Below, one piece after another: positions 26,432 through 34,748 of a DNA stretch of 64,000 nt (within the stretch, counting starts at the first letter, position 1; each line of letters opens with the position of its first letter). Made by a program: the position numbers and the translations under genes. The notes below the pieces were generated by a model. It had not been told where the DNA came from. It made no database searches and was given only the letters and a program-made list of their open reading frames with translations. Source of the stretch: CAVVUC01 sp963751395 (GTDB lineage Bacteria > Verrucomicrobiota > Verrucomicrobiia > Chthoniobacterales > Chthoniobacteraceae). The stretch spans positions 1 through 64,000 of the forward strand of contig CAVVUC010000001.1 in the NCBI GenBank assembly GCA_963751395.1, given 5' to 3'.

Positions 26432-26991
26432 GTGGGGCTATGTAGGAGGGTTTTCCTAGCAGCCGTCGTCATTTCGGGGAAGCCTTTGGACTGCGGCGGC
26501 TCGACGCCGCTTTGTGGGGGAGCGGGCTTGCCCGCCTGGCCGGGGATCGCGACGGCGATGAGGGGCTGGCATCCCCGCCACGGAGACGAGTCTCCACCGC
26601 CGCAAAGCGCGGACAAGTCCGCGCACTCGAAAGCGCTGCGCGCGAAAGCAAACCCGCCGTCGTTGCAGCGCATGAGGGCCGGGTCGGACGAATCGGATCG
26701 TCCGAGTCGCAGACCCCGGCTACAAACGGCGTGCGAACACTTTTAGGCTTTGAACTCCGCAGTGGAGCGTGGCGGGGAAGGCTGGCCACGTTTGCCTGGA
26801 GCCATCGCATGGAGGCGACTGCGCCAAATCGCCCACGATGCCATAGCCCGGAGGCGATGGATTGCGATTCGTGGCCACCGAACGGGGGTATTGCGCCAAA
26901 GGCGCACAATTCCATAGCCCAGGCCAACGGGCTGGGGTATGACAGATGCAGGGTTGCGGCCTGAATGGCCGCGATTCGTTCGCAAGGAGCC
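26432..26991. repeat. Palindrome-rich intergenic repeat region before the RAYT gene
   Basis: No convincing gene. The first part (26446-26760) is a chain of short GC-rich palindromes, such as gcgggcttgcccgc, ggagacgagtctcc and gcgcggacaagtccgcgc. The second part (26820-26975) holds REP-like hairpins, e.g. ttgcgccaaaggcgcaca and gcccaggccaacgggctggg. The latter recurs inverted downstream of the transposase. ORFs predicted here are shadows of the palindromes. Confidence 0.7.
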
Positions 26992-27444
26992 ATGCCTCAA
27001 TCCCTTTCCAGCCTTTTGACTCATGTAGTGTTCAGCACAAAGAATCGGGAACCTTGGCTGGATGGGAAAGTCGCCTCGGAAATCCACCCCTACCTTGTTG
27101 GCGTGTTGAACAACATCGGTTGTCCATCGCTTCAGGTCGGCGGGGTTGCCGATCATGTGCATCTTTTCTTCAGGCTGGCCCGGACAAAAACGGTTGCCGA
27201 AGTGGTCGAGGCGGTGAAGACCAGTTCCTCGAAGTGGATCAAAACGAAAGGTCCGGAATTCGGCAATTTCCACTGGCAATCGGGTTATGGGGCGTTCTCG
27301 GTAAGCCAGTCCGATTCGGAGGCGGTCGTCACCTACATCCAGAACCAGCCGGAGCATCACAGGATGGTGACGTTTCAGGAGGAATACCGCCGGTTTTTGG
27401 ATCGCTACCAGGTTGCTTACGACGAACGCTACGTTTGGGATTGA
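26992..27444 (+). CDS. REP-associated tyrosine transposase (RAYT, IS200/IS605-like)
   Basis: A 150-aa Y1 transposase of the TnpA-REP group that nicks single-stranded DNA at REP hairpins. Motifs: LTHVVFSTKNREPWL, the HUH metal site VADHVHLFF, TSSSKWIK, FHWQSGYGAFSVSQSD and YIQNQPEHH. The start at 26992 fits the family N-terminus (MPQSLSSLL). It appears intact and sits alone between REP-like palindromes on both sides with no IS ends, the usual pattern for domesticated RAYTs that mobilise REPs rather than themselves. Confidence 0.9.
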   Translation: MPQSLSSLLTHVVFSTKNREPWLDGKVASEIHPYLVGVLNNIGCPSLQVGGVADHVHLFFRLARTKTVAEVVEAVKTSSSKWIKTKGPEFGNFHWQSGYGAFSVSQSDSEAVVTYIQNQPEHHRMVTFQEEYRRFLDRYQVAYDERYVWD

Positions 27445-27657
27445 GGAATCCCGGCCCTACAGGCCGGATGCGTCTCTGCCGGAGAGACCCAGCCCGTTGG
27501 GCTGGGCTGTGGAATTGCGGCACCGTTGGTGCGCGGAGAACCGGCCAAGCCGTCGGGCGGCGGACCGTGGAATGGCGACGCCGGTGGCGCGGGAAGCTCA
27601 ACGAAACCATCCGACGGGCGCAGTGCGGAAAATAAAGGGACAGGTCAATTGTCATCG
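27445..27657. repeat. REP-like hairpins downstream of the RAYT gene
   Basis: Contains cccagcccgttgggctggg (about 27489-27507), nearly the reverse complement of the upstream unit near 26915-26935, plus smaller stems (atcccggccctacaggccgga; tctgccggagaga; ggcaccgttggtgc). Upstream and downstream units lie in opposite orientation around the transposase. No gene is seen. Confidence 0.75.
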
Positions 27658-27981
27658 ATGCTCGATGATAATCTGTCCGATAGGGTCGTTCCGCAGATTC
27701 TCGACCTCTATCCCGACTCGTCGCACGTCAAGTCCCACAGTCTCATTCACGCAGAAGACGTTCTCATCCGGTCTTTCGCCCAGCAGCACGGTTTACACCA
27801 TCGTTTCCAAGGACGCTGACTTTCATCAGCGCAGCTTGGTCTTCGGCCATCCTCCCATGCTCGTCTTCCTGCGCGTCGGCAATTGCCCGACCAGCCGCAT
27901 CACCCAACTTCTTCGTCCAACTACTTCCTGCTATCGGCATTCGACTCTGACCCGAACGCCAGCATCCTGGTTCTCCCGTAG
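27658..27981 (+). pseudogene. DUF5615 PIN-like toxin, frameshifted
   Basis: DUF5615 proteins are small PIN-like nucleases, usually paired with a DUF433 antitoxin. Pieces in different frames read DDNLSDRVVPQILDLYPDSS, then VSKDADFHQRSLVFGHPP, RVGNCPTSRITQLL and SAFDSDPNASILVLP with TAG at 27979-27981, which together make a full-length family member. The frame breaks near 27795 and 27920 differ from the simple +1 errors elsewhere (the first looks like two bases), so true decay is possible. No DUF433 gene lies upstream; the RAYT and its repeats occupy that place. Confidence 0.6.
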
Positions 27982-28292
27982 TAAGAAGGGAAAGGTCATT
28001 TATTATGCTCCCGCGGACCGGGGTCACGGGCCATCACCCCTCAAAAAACCGCTGCCAAAAAACTGCTTGGCAGAGCGGGCTGGACGGCTACGCTCCGAAG
28101 CAACTCCATGAGCGCAGCAATCTCATTGCGACCGAAGATTAGCCGGAAATTTCCCTCCCGGACTTGCGTCGAACTCCCCATTCATCCTTCATCCTTCATA
28201 ATTCAACCTTCCTCCGCCCCTCGCTCCCCGGTGCTGATCGCCGTTCCATCCGACCACGGCGCGGCGGACGCGATAGCAAATTCCTAACAGAC
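27982..28292. other. Intergenic stretch with a degenerate heptamer array
   Basis: No gene is supported. Near its end lies a degenerate 7-bp array at 28181-28215 (ttcatcc, ttcatcc, ttcataa, ttcaacc, ttcctcc). ORFs here read through these repeats and are not protein-like. Confidence 0.6.
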
Positions 28293-29229
28293 ATGAACCG
28301 TCGTCCATTCTTCGCCCTGCTTCCGTTCCATCTCGTGACTTTCGCCAGCCTCGCGCTCGCCGCCGCCCGCGGCGGCACGCTGGAGGACAAGGTGATCGTC
28401 ACTCCCAAGTCGCAGGTGCCGCTCATCGAGTTTTCCCTCGCCTCCGACTACGTGGGGAGCGGCGACTTCGACCGCTTCCCTGGGGCTTCCGGCGACGCCC
28501 TCGCCACCGGATTCAATGCCTCCTACCGCATCCCGCTCGGCAATTCCTGGCCGGCGCAGGATAACGGCGGCTGGTTTTTCCGTTTCGGCGCTGCCTGCAA
28601 GCGCTTCGATTTCGGTCAAACCGGGAATCTCCCGCTGCCTGCGCATCTGCAAAGCGTCGGCGTCCCGATAGCCTTGGAGTACCTACGTCCAGGGCAAACC
28701 CGGCATCTTCCTCGAAGTGGTCCCCAGCGCGAACTTCGAGGACGAGATCGACAGCGACTCGATCCAGGTCTCTGGATTCGCCTACGCGTCCTTTCCACTC
28801 ACCCGCTCCTTTATCGCCGTCCTTGGCGCCATCGGTTCCAGCAACACGCGCAACCCCATCCTGCCCGCCGTTGGCTTCGTCTGGACCATCAATCCCAAAT
28901 GGACCGTCTTCGCCATCCCGCCCCGTCCGCGCATCGTTTACAGCCCCACGCCCGAACTCGATTTCTGGGCCGGGGGTGAAATTGTGGGCGGCATCTTCCG
29001 CACAGACGCCAACACCGGGCGCGGCGGAGATCTGCAAAATGCCATCCTCACCTATAAGGATTATCGCGCGGGTGCCGGCGTCACCTGGCGTGGCTGGCAG
29101 CCCGCCATCATCGAACTCGGGGCCGGCTACTCTTTCTACCGCAAGTTCGACTATTACCGCGCCGAAAAAGGCTACCTCATCGACGAGAGCGCACCTTACG
29201 TTCAGGCCAAAGTCGGCTTCGCTTTCTAA
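28293..29229 (+). CDS. DUF6268-like outer-membrane beta-barrel protein
   Basis: A secreted protein of about 311 aa with a signal peptide (FFALLPFHLVTFASLALAAA). Barrel-type strands follow: EFSLASDYVGSGDF, GWFFRFGAACKRFDFG, IFLEVVPSANFEDEI, AVGFVWTINPKWTVF, LGAGYSFYRKFDYYR and the end AKVGFAF with terminal Phe. This fits DUF6268 as I recall it; function unknown. One frame break near 28680 separates the first 130 residues from the rest; a single-base change restores one protein. Confidence 0.65.
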
Positions 29230-29386
29230 ACATTGGGCGCTGAGTCGCTCGCTCTTCGGGCCCGGCTTTTTTTGGCTGTCTCAATCGCTCTGTGTACCGG
29301 CACTGGCAGGCAATCCATGTAAAGACGCCAACCGGGGCGTTCTGCATGGTGGCTGCCGGGTGGGGTTTGGATTTTGCAGGCAAGCC

Positions 29387-30499
29387 CTATAGCGGCGGCC
29401 CCAGCCGGTGCAGATACCAATGAAGGAGCTGCGGCCCGGCAAACAGCCAGATCAGAGCCCCGAGCGCCAGATAAGGCCCGAAAGGAATCTTCGCCGACCA
29501 CTCGCGCTTGCCCGCGAGAATCGCAGCGACTCCGACGAATGCGCCGACGACCGAGGCGCTCATGATGGTGAAGAATACGGCCTGCCAGCCGAGAAACGCG
29601 CCGATGGCCGCGATGAATTTCACGTCGCCGAATCCCATCGCTTCCCGCGGGATCGTCACTTCGCAAACCGTGCCCGAAATGGTGTCCAGTTTGTCCAGCG
29701 GGAATTCGGCGCCTTTGACGATCACGCGATTGTAGAAAAAAGTGAGCGTCACGTTCTCGTGGCGCGTGCCTTCGATTTCCGCAGCAACGCAGGTCATGAG
29801 CAGTTGGTCTTGCTCGCGAGAAAACAGATCGCTCCACGGCATCGTGTCGTCGCCGATTTTGAGATCGGCATCGTCTCCTTTGCGCGTCCAGATGAAGCTC
29901 GACGGCGGATCAAACGTGACGCGCTTTCTTCCAAAAGCCTTCTTTCCCAACTCCACCACCAGCCACAAAGTCGCGAAGCCCGAAACAGCTCCGATGATCG
30001 ACCAGAGACCGGCAGCGAGATTCGACTCCTCACCCATCAACGGCGGAATCCCAAAGCTCAGCAGAATGCCGGCGGCTGCGCCGCCCCAGGTGATTTCATC
30101 CGGGATGATGAAATGCTCGAAGTCGATAAAAGTGGCGACGATGAGGAGGCTCACGAAAATCCAATACGGCAGCGCGAGAACCCATGCTCCCGCGTGCCAG
30201 AATTTGAGCCAGACGGCGAGGAACAGCATCGCCGTGAGCAGTTCGACGCCGAAATAGCTGAAAGGAATCCGGCAGCCACATTTTGCGCAGCGTCCGCGCA
30301 GGGCCAGCCAGGAGATGAGCGGAAGATTCTGCGACCAGGGGATTTGGCTTTTACACTGCGGACAAAACGAGCGCCTGGGTTCGTTGACCGACAGCCCGAG
30401 CGGCATCCGGTAAATGCAGACGTTCAGGAACGAACCGACGGTCGCGCCCAGCACGAATGCAAAAGTGGCGAATAAATAATCGTAGATCGCGATTTCCAC
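29387..30499 (-). CDS. pilD: Prepilin peptidase/N-methyltransferase with a soluble insert
   Basis: Inner-membrane aspartyl protease that cleaves and methylates type IV pilin-like precursors. N-terminus GSFLNVCIYRMP and two zinc CxxC pairs (FCPQCKSQ; CAKCGCR). The catalytic aspartates lie in FIDFEHFIIPD and MGFGDVKFIAA. At 370 aa it is about 100 residues longer than usual: a soluble, charged insert (about residues 195-285; KRVTFDPPSSFIWTRKGDD, later NVTLTFFYNRVIV) lies just before the second Asp motif. A pseudopilin gene, a likely substrate, lies at 49.7 kb. Confidence 0.88.
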   Translation of the reverse strand: MEIAIYDYLFATFAFVLGATVGSFLNVCIYRMPLGLSVNEPRRSFCPQCKSQIPWSQNLPLISWLALRGRCAKCGCRIPFSYFGVELLTAMLFLAVWLKFWHAGAWVLALPYWIFVSLLIVATFIDFEHFIIPDEITWGGAAAGILLSFGIPPLMGEESNLAAGLWSIIGAVSGFATLWLVVELGKKAFGRKRVTFDPPSSFIWTRKGDDADLKIGDDTMPWSDLFSREQDQLLMTCVAAEIEGTRHENVTLTFFYNRVIVKGAEFPLDKLDTISGTVCEVTIPREAMGFGDVKFIAAIGAFLGWQAVFFTIMSASVVGAFVGVAAILAGKREWSAKIPFGPYLALGALIWLFAGPQLLHWYLHRLGPPL

Positions 30500-30551
30500 G
30501 AGCGGGAGTCAAGGCTTGGGCACTGGCCGGAGTCAATGCGTAAGCTGGCGA

Positions 30552-31022
30552 TCAATAGGGCTGGGGGATCACCCGCCGCGCGGGATCGGTGGCTCCGGCT
30601 TCGCGGAAGATCGGCGCGGGATTGAGCGAGCGCAGTTCGTAGCTGGATAGAAAGAACTGTGGATAGAAGCCGTTGCTGGCCGGCTCGTAAACTGTGTCCC
30701 CGAAAGTGCCCCAGAGTTTGTATTCGTAGTTGTTGTCGCAACCGAGCCTTCCGAGTTCGCGATCCGGTGCGAGTTTTCTTTGCTCGTTCATCATAACGAG
30801 CTTCGCCGTGCTCCACGGCTGGCCCGGACTGCGCACATAGCCCCAGAATTTGTAATCCACTTTGTAAAAACGCCGGCCGATGTAGTAGTTGCCGGGCTGC
30901 TCGGTCTTGATCTGTTCATTCATCGCCGCCCGCGCGGCCTGTGCGCCGTCGGGAACCGTCTCGCAGCCTGCAAGGATGACGAGTGAGAGCAGGCAGAAGG
31001 AATTTCGGAGAAACTTTTGCAT
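30552..31022 (-). CDS. Predicted lipoprotein of unknown function
   Basis: A 156-aa protein with a lipoprotein signal (MQKFLRNSFCLLSLVILAGC, lipobox LAGC, Cys20). The mature part is Tyr/Trp-rich (YYIGRRFYKVDYKFWGYVR; YEYKLWGTFGDTVYEPASN). No family recognised. The start at 31022 was chosen to match the signal peptide; the ORF is open 48 bp further. It lies between the DUF4380-like gene and pilD on the same strand. Confidence 0.65.
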   Translation of the reverse strand: MQKFLRNSFCLLSLVILAGCETVPDGAQAARAAMNEQIKTEQPGNYYIGRRFYKVDYKFWGYVRSPGQPWSTAKLVMMNEQRKLAPDRELGRLGCDNNYEYKLWGTFGDTVYEPASNGFYPQFFLSSYELRSLNPAPIFREAGATDPARRVIPQPY

Positions 31023-31066
31023 GGCTGGGAAACTCAAAGTTCCACGCGCAAAGTGCAAGTATGAAC

Positions 31067-31999
31067 TCACCGGTTTTCAGAGATGCCGATCGACTCCAGA
31101 AGCGGCTCGATCCAGTCCGCGAGCGCGCGCTCTTTCAGGGAAAACGGCTGCTCGGCGACATCCAGCAAGTGCCAACGCTCGGTGTGCTGCACCGATTCGC
31201 CGGGGGCGAGATTTCGCAACGGGCTGAGCGATTCGATCTCGAGCATCTCGTTGTTCGTGAACGTCTCAAAGTTGCAGCCGTTGTCGGGATACCTCTCGCC
31301 TTCGATATGGTCGAAGGTCTTCACGAACAGTGCATTCCTCATCAGGTACGCGATCCATTTTTGTTTGTGCGCCAGACCGAGCTTCGTCGGGGCGCCGGTT
31401 GCGGTCTGTCGGAGGGTGATGAAGCGCCAGCCGAACCGCCAGCGTTCGTCGGTAAGATCGGTGTAAGGCCAGGCAACCATGACACGGTTGGGGAGCAGGT
31501 CGCGCGGATGTTCGCCGAGTGGCGGAAGCGGAATGATCTCCAGCCCGCCTGGAGCCATCACGCTCAGGCCCCAACTCGCGATCTCGACTGGATTGGAACC
31601 TTCGTTGATTGCGCGATGCACGATCGTTACTTCGGAGGTGTGTTCCGCCAGCGTGATGGTCATTTCCTTTTTGATGTTCCATGGATCGACGCCGGAGTTG
31701 GTGAGCCGCACACAGTTTTTGCCCTCGAAAGCATGGTTCACAGGGAGGTTGTCCGGGACGTAGCTGAGAATTTCGTCCTCCGGTGCGATCCAGAAACGGT
31801 GACCACCGCGAATCATCCATTTCGTTTCACCGGCCGTTCCCATTTGATCGGGATAATTCTTGAGGACGTTCTCGCCCGACGGTGTCTTGTAGGAAAGGAT
31901 GCGCGGCCCGACGTCGAGGCTCACGATGAGCTCAACCTTTTCGTTGAGCAGTTGAAGGTTGTGTTCCCAGCCTGCGTGTTTGAGTTGTTTAATTTGCAT
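31067..31999 (-). CDS. Beta-sandwich protein, DUF4380/aldose-epimerase-like
   Basis: A 310-aa soluble protein with a pattern like galactose-mutarotase-type sandwiches: LNEKVELIVSLDVGPRIL, WMIRGGHRFWIAPEDE, IVHRAINEGSNPVEIASWGL and ESVQHTERWHLLD. It fits DUF4380 by memory; a sugar-binding or epimerase role is inferred only. No signal peptide. Its start overlaps the 3' end of mntR by 11 bp, so the two are probably co-transcribed. Confidence 0.55.
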   Translation of the reverse strand: MQIKQLKHAGWEHNLQLLNEKVELIVSLDVGPRILSYKTPSGENVLKNYPDQMGTAGETKWMIRGGHRFWIAPEDEILSYVPDNLPVNHAFEGKNCVRLTNSGVDPWNIKKEMTITLAEHTSEVTIVHRAINEGSNPVEIASWGLSVMAPGGLEIIPLPPLGEHPRDLLPNRVMVAWPYTDLTDERWRFGWRFITLRQTATGAPTKLGLAHKQKWIAYLMRNALFVKTFDHIEGERYPDNGCNFETFTNNEMLEIESLSPLRNLAPGESVQHTERWHLLDVAEQPFSLKERALADWIEPLLESIGISENR

Positions 32000-32441
32000 C
32001 GATGGTTTTTTGAACTTTTGCCAGCAGCGCGGGCTGCCGTTCGAGATGGCTTTTCAGCGCCTCGACCGCCCGGAGCGTAGGCGGGCTGATGTGGTGCTCC
32101 ATCCCTTCGACATCGTGATAGATAACGTCGTCATCGATGCCAAGTAATTTGAGAAAGTCGGTGAGCAACTGGTGCCGGTGCGCGATGCTTCGCGCGAGCG
32201 TTTCTCCGGCGGTCGTCAAAACCAGGCCGCGGTACTTTTCGTATTTCAGCAGACCCTCGGCGTCGAGCCGCTGCACCATGTTCGTCACGCTCGCCTGGGA
32301 GATTTTCAAACCGGCGGCAATATCGACAACCCGCGCGTAGCCCTTGGAGTTGATCAGCTCAAGGATGCGTTCGAGATAGTCCTCCACGGCGGAGGAACTC
32401 CCCAAAGCGGATGCTGAATTTTTGCCGCGCATGTTTCGCAT
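31989..32441 (-). CDS. mntR: Manganese-responsive regulator MntR (DtxR family)
   Basis: Represses Mn uptake genes when Mn(II) binds. The 150-aa protein aligns well with Bacillus MntR: AVEDYLERILELI (Asp/Glu ligands), winged HTH (QASVTNMVQRLDAEGLLKYE; KYRGLVLTTAG), HRHQLLTDFL and the ligand set DVEGMEHH. It lacks the SH3-like domain of DtxR/IdeR, as expected for MntR. It is divergent from mntH, with a dyad in the shared 118-bp gap. Confidence 0.9.
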   Translation of the reverse strand: MRNMRGKNSASALGSSSAVEDYLERILELINSKGYARVVDIAAGLKISQASVTNMVQRLDAEGLLKYEKYRGLVLTTAGETLARSIAHRHQLLTDFLKLLGIDDDVIYHDVEGMEHHISPPTLRAVEALKSHLERQPALLAKVQKTIDAN

Positions 32442-32486
32442 GTTAGGCTCGGCGGAGCGTTAGTCAAACCAAGAGAGAATCGGTCA

Positions 32487-32531
32487 TTGACAAAATGCTG
32501 GGTGCGCATAATGAAATTAGCCATGCCTAAT
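32487..32531 (+). promoter_or_regulatory. mntH promoter region with MntR-type operator
   Basis: TTGACA (32487-32492) is a perfect -35 hexamer. The dyad ATTAGCCATGCCTAAT (32516-32531) matches its own reverse complement at 14 of 16 bases and looks like DtxR/MntR boxes. It lies 28 bp before the mntH start and 75 bp before mntR, so it could control both. A good -10 is not clear (cataat at 32507 is only 14 bp from the -35). Confidence 0.55.
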
Positions 32532-32559
32532 TCTTTATGGGGAACCCAAGCGCCTTGCG

Positions 32560-33918
32560 ATGAACGAGATTAGGGACGAACTTCATCCCCGTGCCGGCTG
32601 GCGATCCCAGCCGGAGCGACCCAGTCTTTCGGAGGTTCATCGCACGCTCGCGGTGCCCGCCTCGGCAAGCTGCTGGCGCAAGTTGCTCGCCTTCGCCGGA
32701 CCGGGATTTCTTGTGGCGGTGGGCTACATGGATCCGGGGAACTGGGCGACCGATATCGCTGGCGGATCGAAGTACAACTTCACCTTGCTGTCGGTCATCA
32801 TGATTTCCAACCTGATGGCGATTCTGCTTCAGTCTCTCGCGCTCAAGCTGGGCATCGTCACCGGGCGCGACCTCGCGCAGGCCTGCCGCGACCATTACAG
32901 CAGGCCGGTCGCGATGTTCCTGTGGGTGATCTGCGAACTGGCCATCGCGGCGTGCGATCTGGCGGAAGTCATTGGTTCCGCCATCGCGCTGAATCTGCTT
33001 TTCAAGATTCCGCTTCTTGTCGGCGTTTGCGTCACGTCGCTGGACGTATTGCTCGTTTTGTTTTTGCAGAAAAAAGGTTTCCGCTATGTCGAGGCGCTCG
33101 TGATTGCGTTGATCGCCACGATCGGCGGCTGTTTTGCGCTGGAGATTTTCTTTTCGCGCCCGGATTTCCTCGGCATCGCGCGCGGCTTTGTTCCGAGTCC
33201 GCAGATCGTGATGAATCCCGACATGCTCTACATTGCGATCGGCATCCTTGGCGCAACCGTGATGCCGCACAATTTGTATCTCCATTCCTCGATCGTACAA
33301 ACGCGGAAGTACGAGTTGACCTCGCAGGGGAAACGCGAGGCGATCACGTTTGCCTCGATCGACTCGGCTGTCGCCCTTTTGTTCGCGCTCTTCATCAACG
33401 CCGCGATCCTGATCGTCGCTGCCGCCACCTTTTATCGCACGGGCCACAACGAAGTCGCCGGCATTGGAGAAGCCTACAAGCTGCTCACTCCGCTCCTCGG
33501 CGCAACCGGCGCAAGCACGCTCTTCGCGCTTGCGCTGCTGGCTTCGGGCCAAAACTCGACGCTCACCGGCACGCTCGCCGGGCAGATCGTGATGGAAGGT
33601 TTTCTGAACATCCGTCTGCGGCCCTGGCTGCGGCGGTTGATCACGCGGCTGATCGCGCTTATTCCGGCCGTGATCGTCACCGCGATCTCCGGGGAGGATG
33701 GCGTTGAGAAACTGCTCGTGTTCAGCCAGGTGATCCTGAGCATGCAACTGAGCTTCGCGGTGGTTCCGCTGGTTCAGTTCACCGGGGAGAAAAGCAAGAT
33801 GGGCGAGTTCGTCAATCCAGCCTGGATCAAAATACTTGCGTGGTTCGTTGCCGTCGTCATCGCCCTGTTGAACGCGTGGTTGCTCTGGCAGACGTTTCAC
33901 GATTGGATTCTCGGCTAA
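32560..33918 (+). CDS. mntH: NRAMP-family Mn(II)/metal transporter
   Basis: A proton-coupled divalent metal importer of 452 aa with about 11 membrane helices. The metal site is visible: DPGN in GYMDPGNWATDIAGGSK (helix 1) and MPHNLYLHS (helix 6). The consensus transport loop GQNSTLTGTLAGQIVMEGFL is present. The 30-residue N-terminal extension is hydrophilic. The start at 32560 is the first ATG after the operator. The divergent mntR gene makes Mn control likely. The usp gene follows 7 bp after its stop. Confidence 0.93.
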   Translation: MNEIRDELHPRAGWRSQPERPSLSEVHRTLAVPASASCWRKLLAFAGPGFLVAVGYMDPGNWATDIAGGSKYNFTLLSVIMISNLMAILLQSLALKLGIVTGRDLAQACRDHYSRPVAMFLWVICELAIAACDLAEVIGSAIALNLLFKIPLLVGVCVTSLDVLLVLFLQKKGFRYVEALVIALIATIGGCFALEIFFSRPDFLGIARGFVPSPQIVMNPDMLYIAIGILGATVMPHNLYLHSSIVQTRKYELTSQGKREAITFASIDSAVALLFALFINAAILIVAAATFYRTGHNEVAGIGEAYKLLTPLLGATGASTLFALALLASGQNSTLTGTLAGQIVMEGFLNIRLRPWLRRLITRLIALIPAVIVTAISGEDGVEKLLVFSQVILSMQLSFAVVPLVQFTGEKSKMGEFVNPAWIKILAWFVAVVIALLNAWLLWQTFHDWILG

Positions 33919-33925
33919 CCCATCC

Positions 33926-34351
33926 ATGTACAAGAAAATCCTCATCCCGGTGGAGAATGCCGAAACGGATCAGACGATCCTCCATCACATCCGTCCGCTC
34001 GCGCGATTGACCGGTGCGAGCCTGATCCTGATGCACGTCGCCAACGGCTGGGTCGCGCGCAACTTCGATCAGCTCGAATTGCAGGAAAGCGACGAAATGA
34101 AGAGCGACCGGAAATATCTCGCCACCCTCGAAGGCGAATTGCGCAGCGAGGGATTTGAGGTCAGTTCCGTGCTGGCGATGGGCGAACCGGCGACTGAAAT
34201 CATCAAGCTCGCACGCGGGAAAAACGTCGATCTCATCGCGATGAGCACCCACGGCCACCGGTTCATCAGCGACCTGCTTTACGGAAGCACTGCGGATAAA
34301 GTAAGGCATCTGGTTGATATCCCCGTCCTGCTGTTAAAAGTGCGCAAGTAG
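33926..34351 (+). CDS. Universal stress protein, UspA family
   Basis: A 141-aa single-domain Usp. It begins MYKKILIPVENAETD, has LILMHVANGW and the nucleotide-binding loop STHGHRFISDLLYGSTADKV, fitting the ATP-binding G-2X-G-9X-G(S/T) type with His/Arg substitutions in the first positions. It starts 7 bp after mntH, so it is probably co-expressed with Mn uptake. Precise role unknown. Confidence 0.85.
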   Translation: MYKKILIPVENAETDQTILHHIRPLARLTGASLILMHVANGWVARNFDQLELQESDEMKSDRKYLATLEGELRSEGFEVSSVLAMGEPATEIIKLARGKNVDLIAMSTHGHRFISDLLYGSTADKVRHLVDIPVLLLKVRK

Positions 34352-34748
34352 CACCGGTTTGCTTGCGAACCCTCCGCGCTTCGCCAGACGAAACCGCTCG
34401 CACATTCCTTTCGGTGGAACGACCCGGAGTGGCTGTGAAATTTAGCGCAGGGTTTCAAGCCGGTGTTTTTTAGCGAATGAGGATCAACCCACATCGGGGC
34501 GGCGGACATCGCTTTGGCGGCGTTTGCCTTCCACCGCCCGCTTCGGAGCCTGGTTGCCTGGGGATTGATGAACCGCCGTTTGCGGGGGCCATTTCATCCG
34601 CTTTGCAACGTGCCTGCAACGGCCTCGCACGGGCCTTGCGGCGGTCTTTCCATGCAACTTCACTGACCCGCGTGGCACCGCCTTCCAATTGCCGGTTCGA
34701 TTGCCGGTTGACCGCTTCCCGGCGGACTGGTAACACAATTTCCGGTTA
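34352..34748. other. 397-bp gap without a supported gene
   Basis: Short ORFs exist on both strands but are Arg/Pro/Gly-rich shadows. The last 70 bp contain near-repeats of attgccggtt (two copies about 34688-34710, and atttccggtta just before the next start). I see no promoter, RNA gene or terminator with confidence. Confidence 0.5.

Noticed and set aside
26432..26964. ORFs on both strands in the murA-RAYT spacer, a possible small gene
   Set aside because: They read through palindromes and give Arg/Pro/Ala-rich sequence without family features.
31083..32080. Long plus-strand ORFs over the DUF4380-like and mntR genes
   Set aside because: Antisense to genes with recognisable protein motifs; no start signals.
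32527..33945. 472-aa minus-strand ORF over mntH
   Set aside because: Charged, repeat-free antisense shadow of a clear NRAMP transporter.
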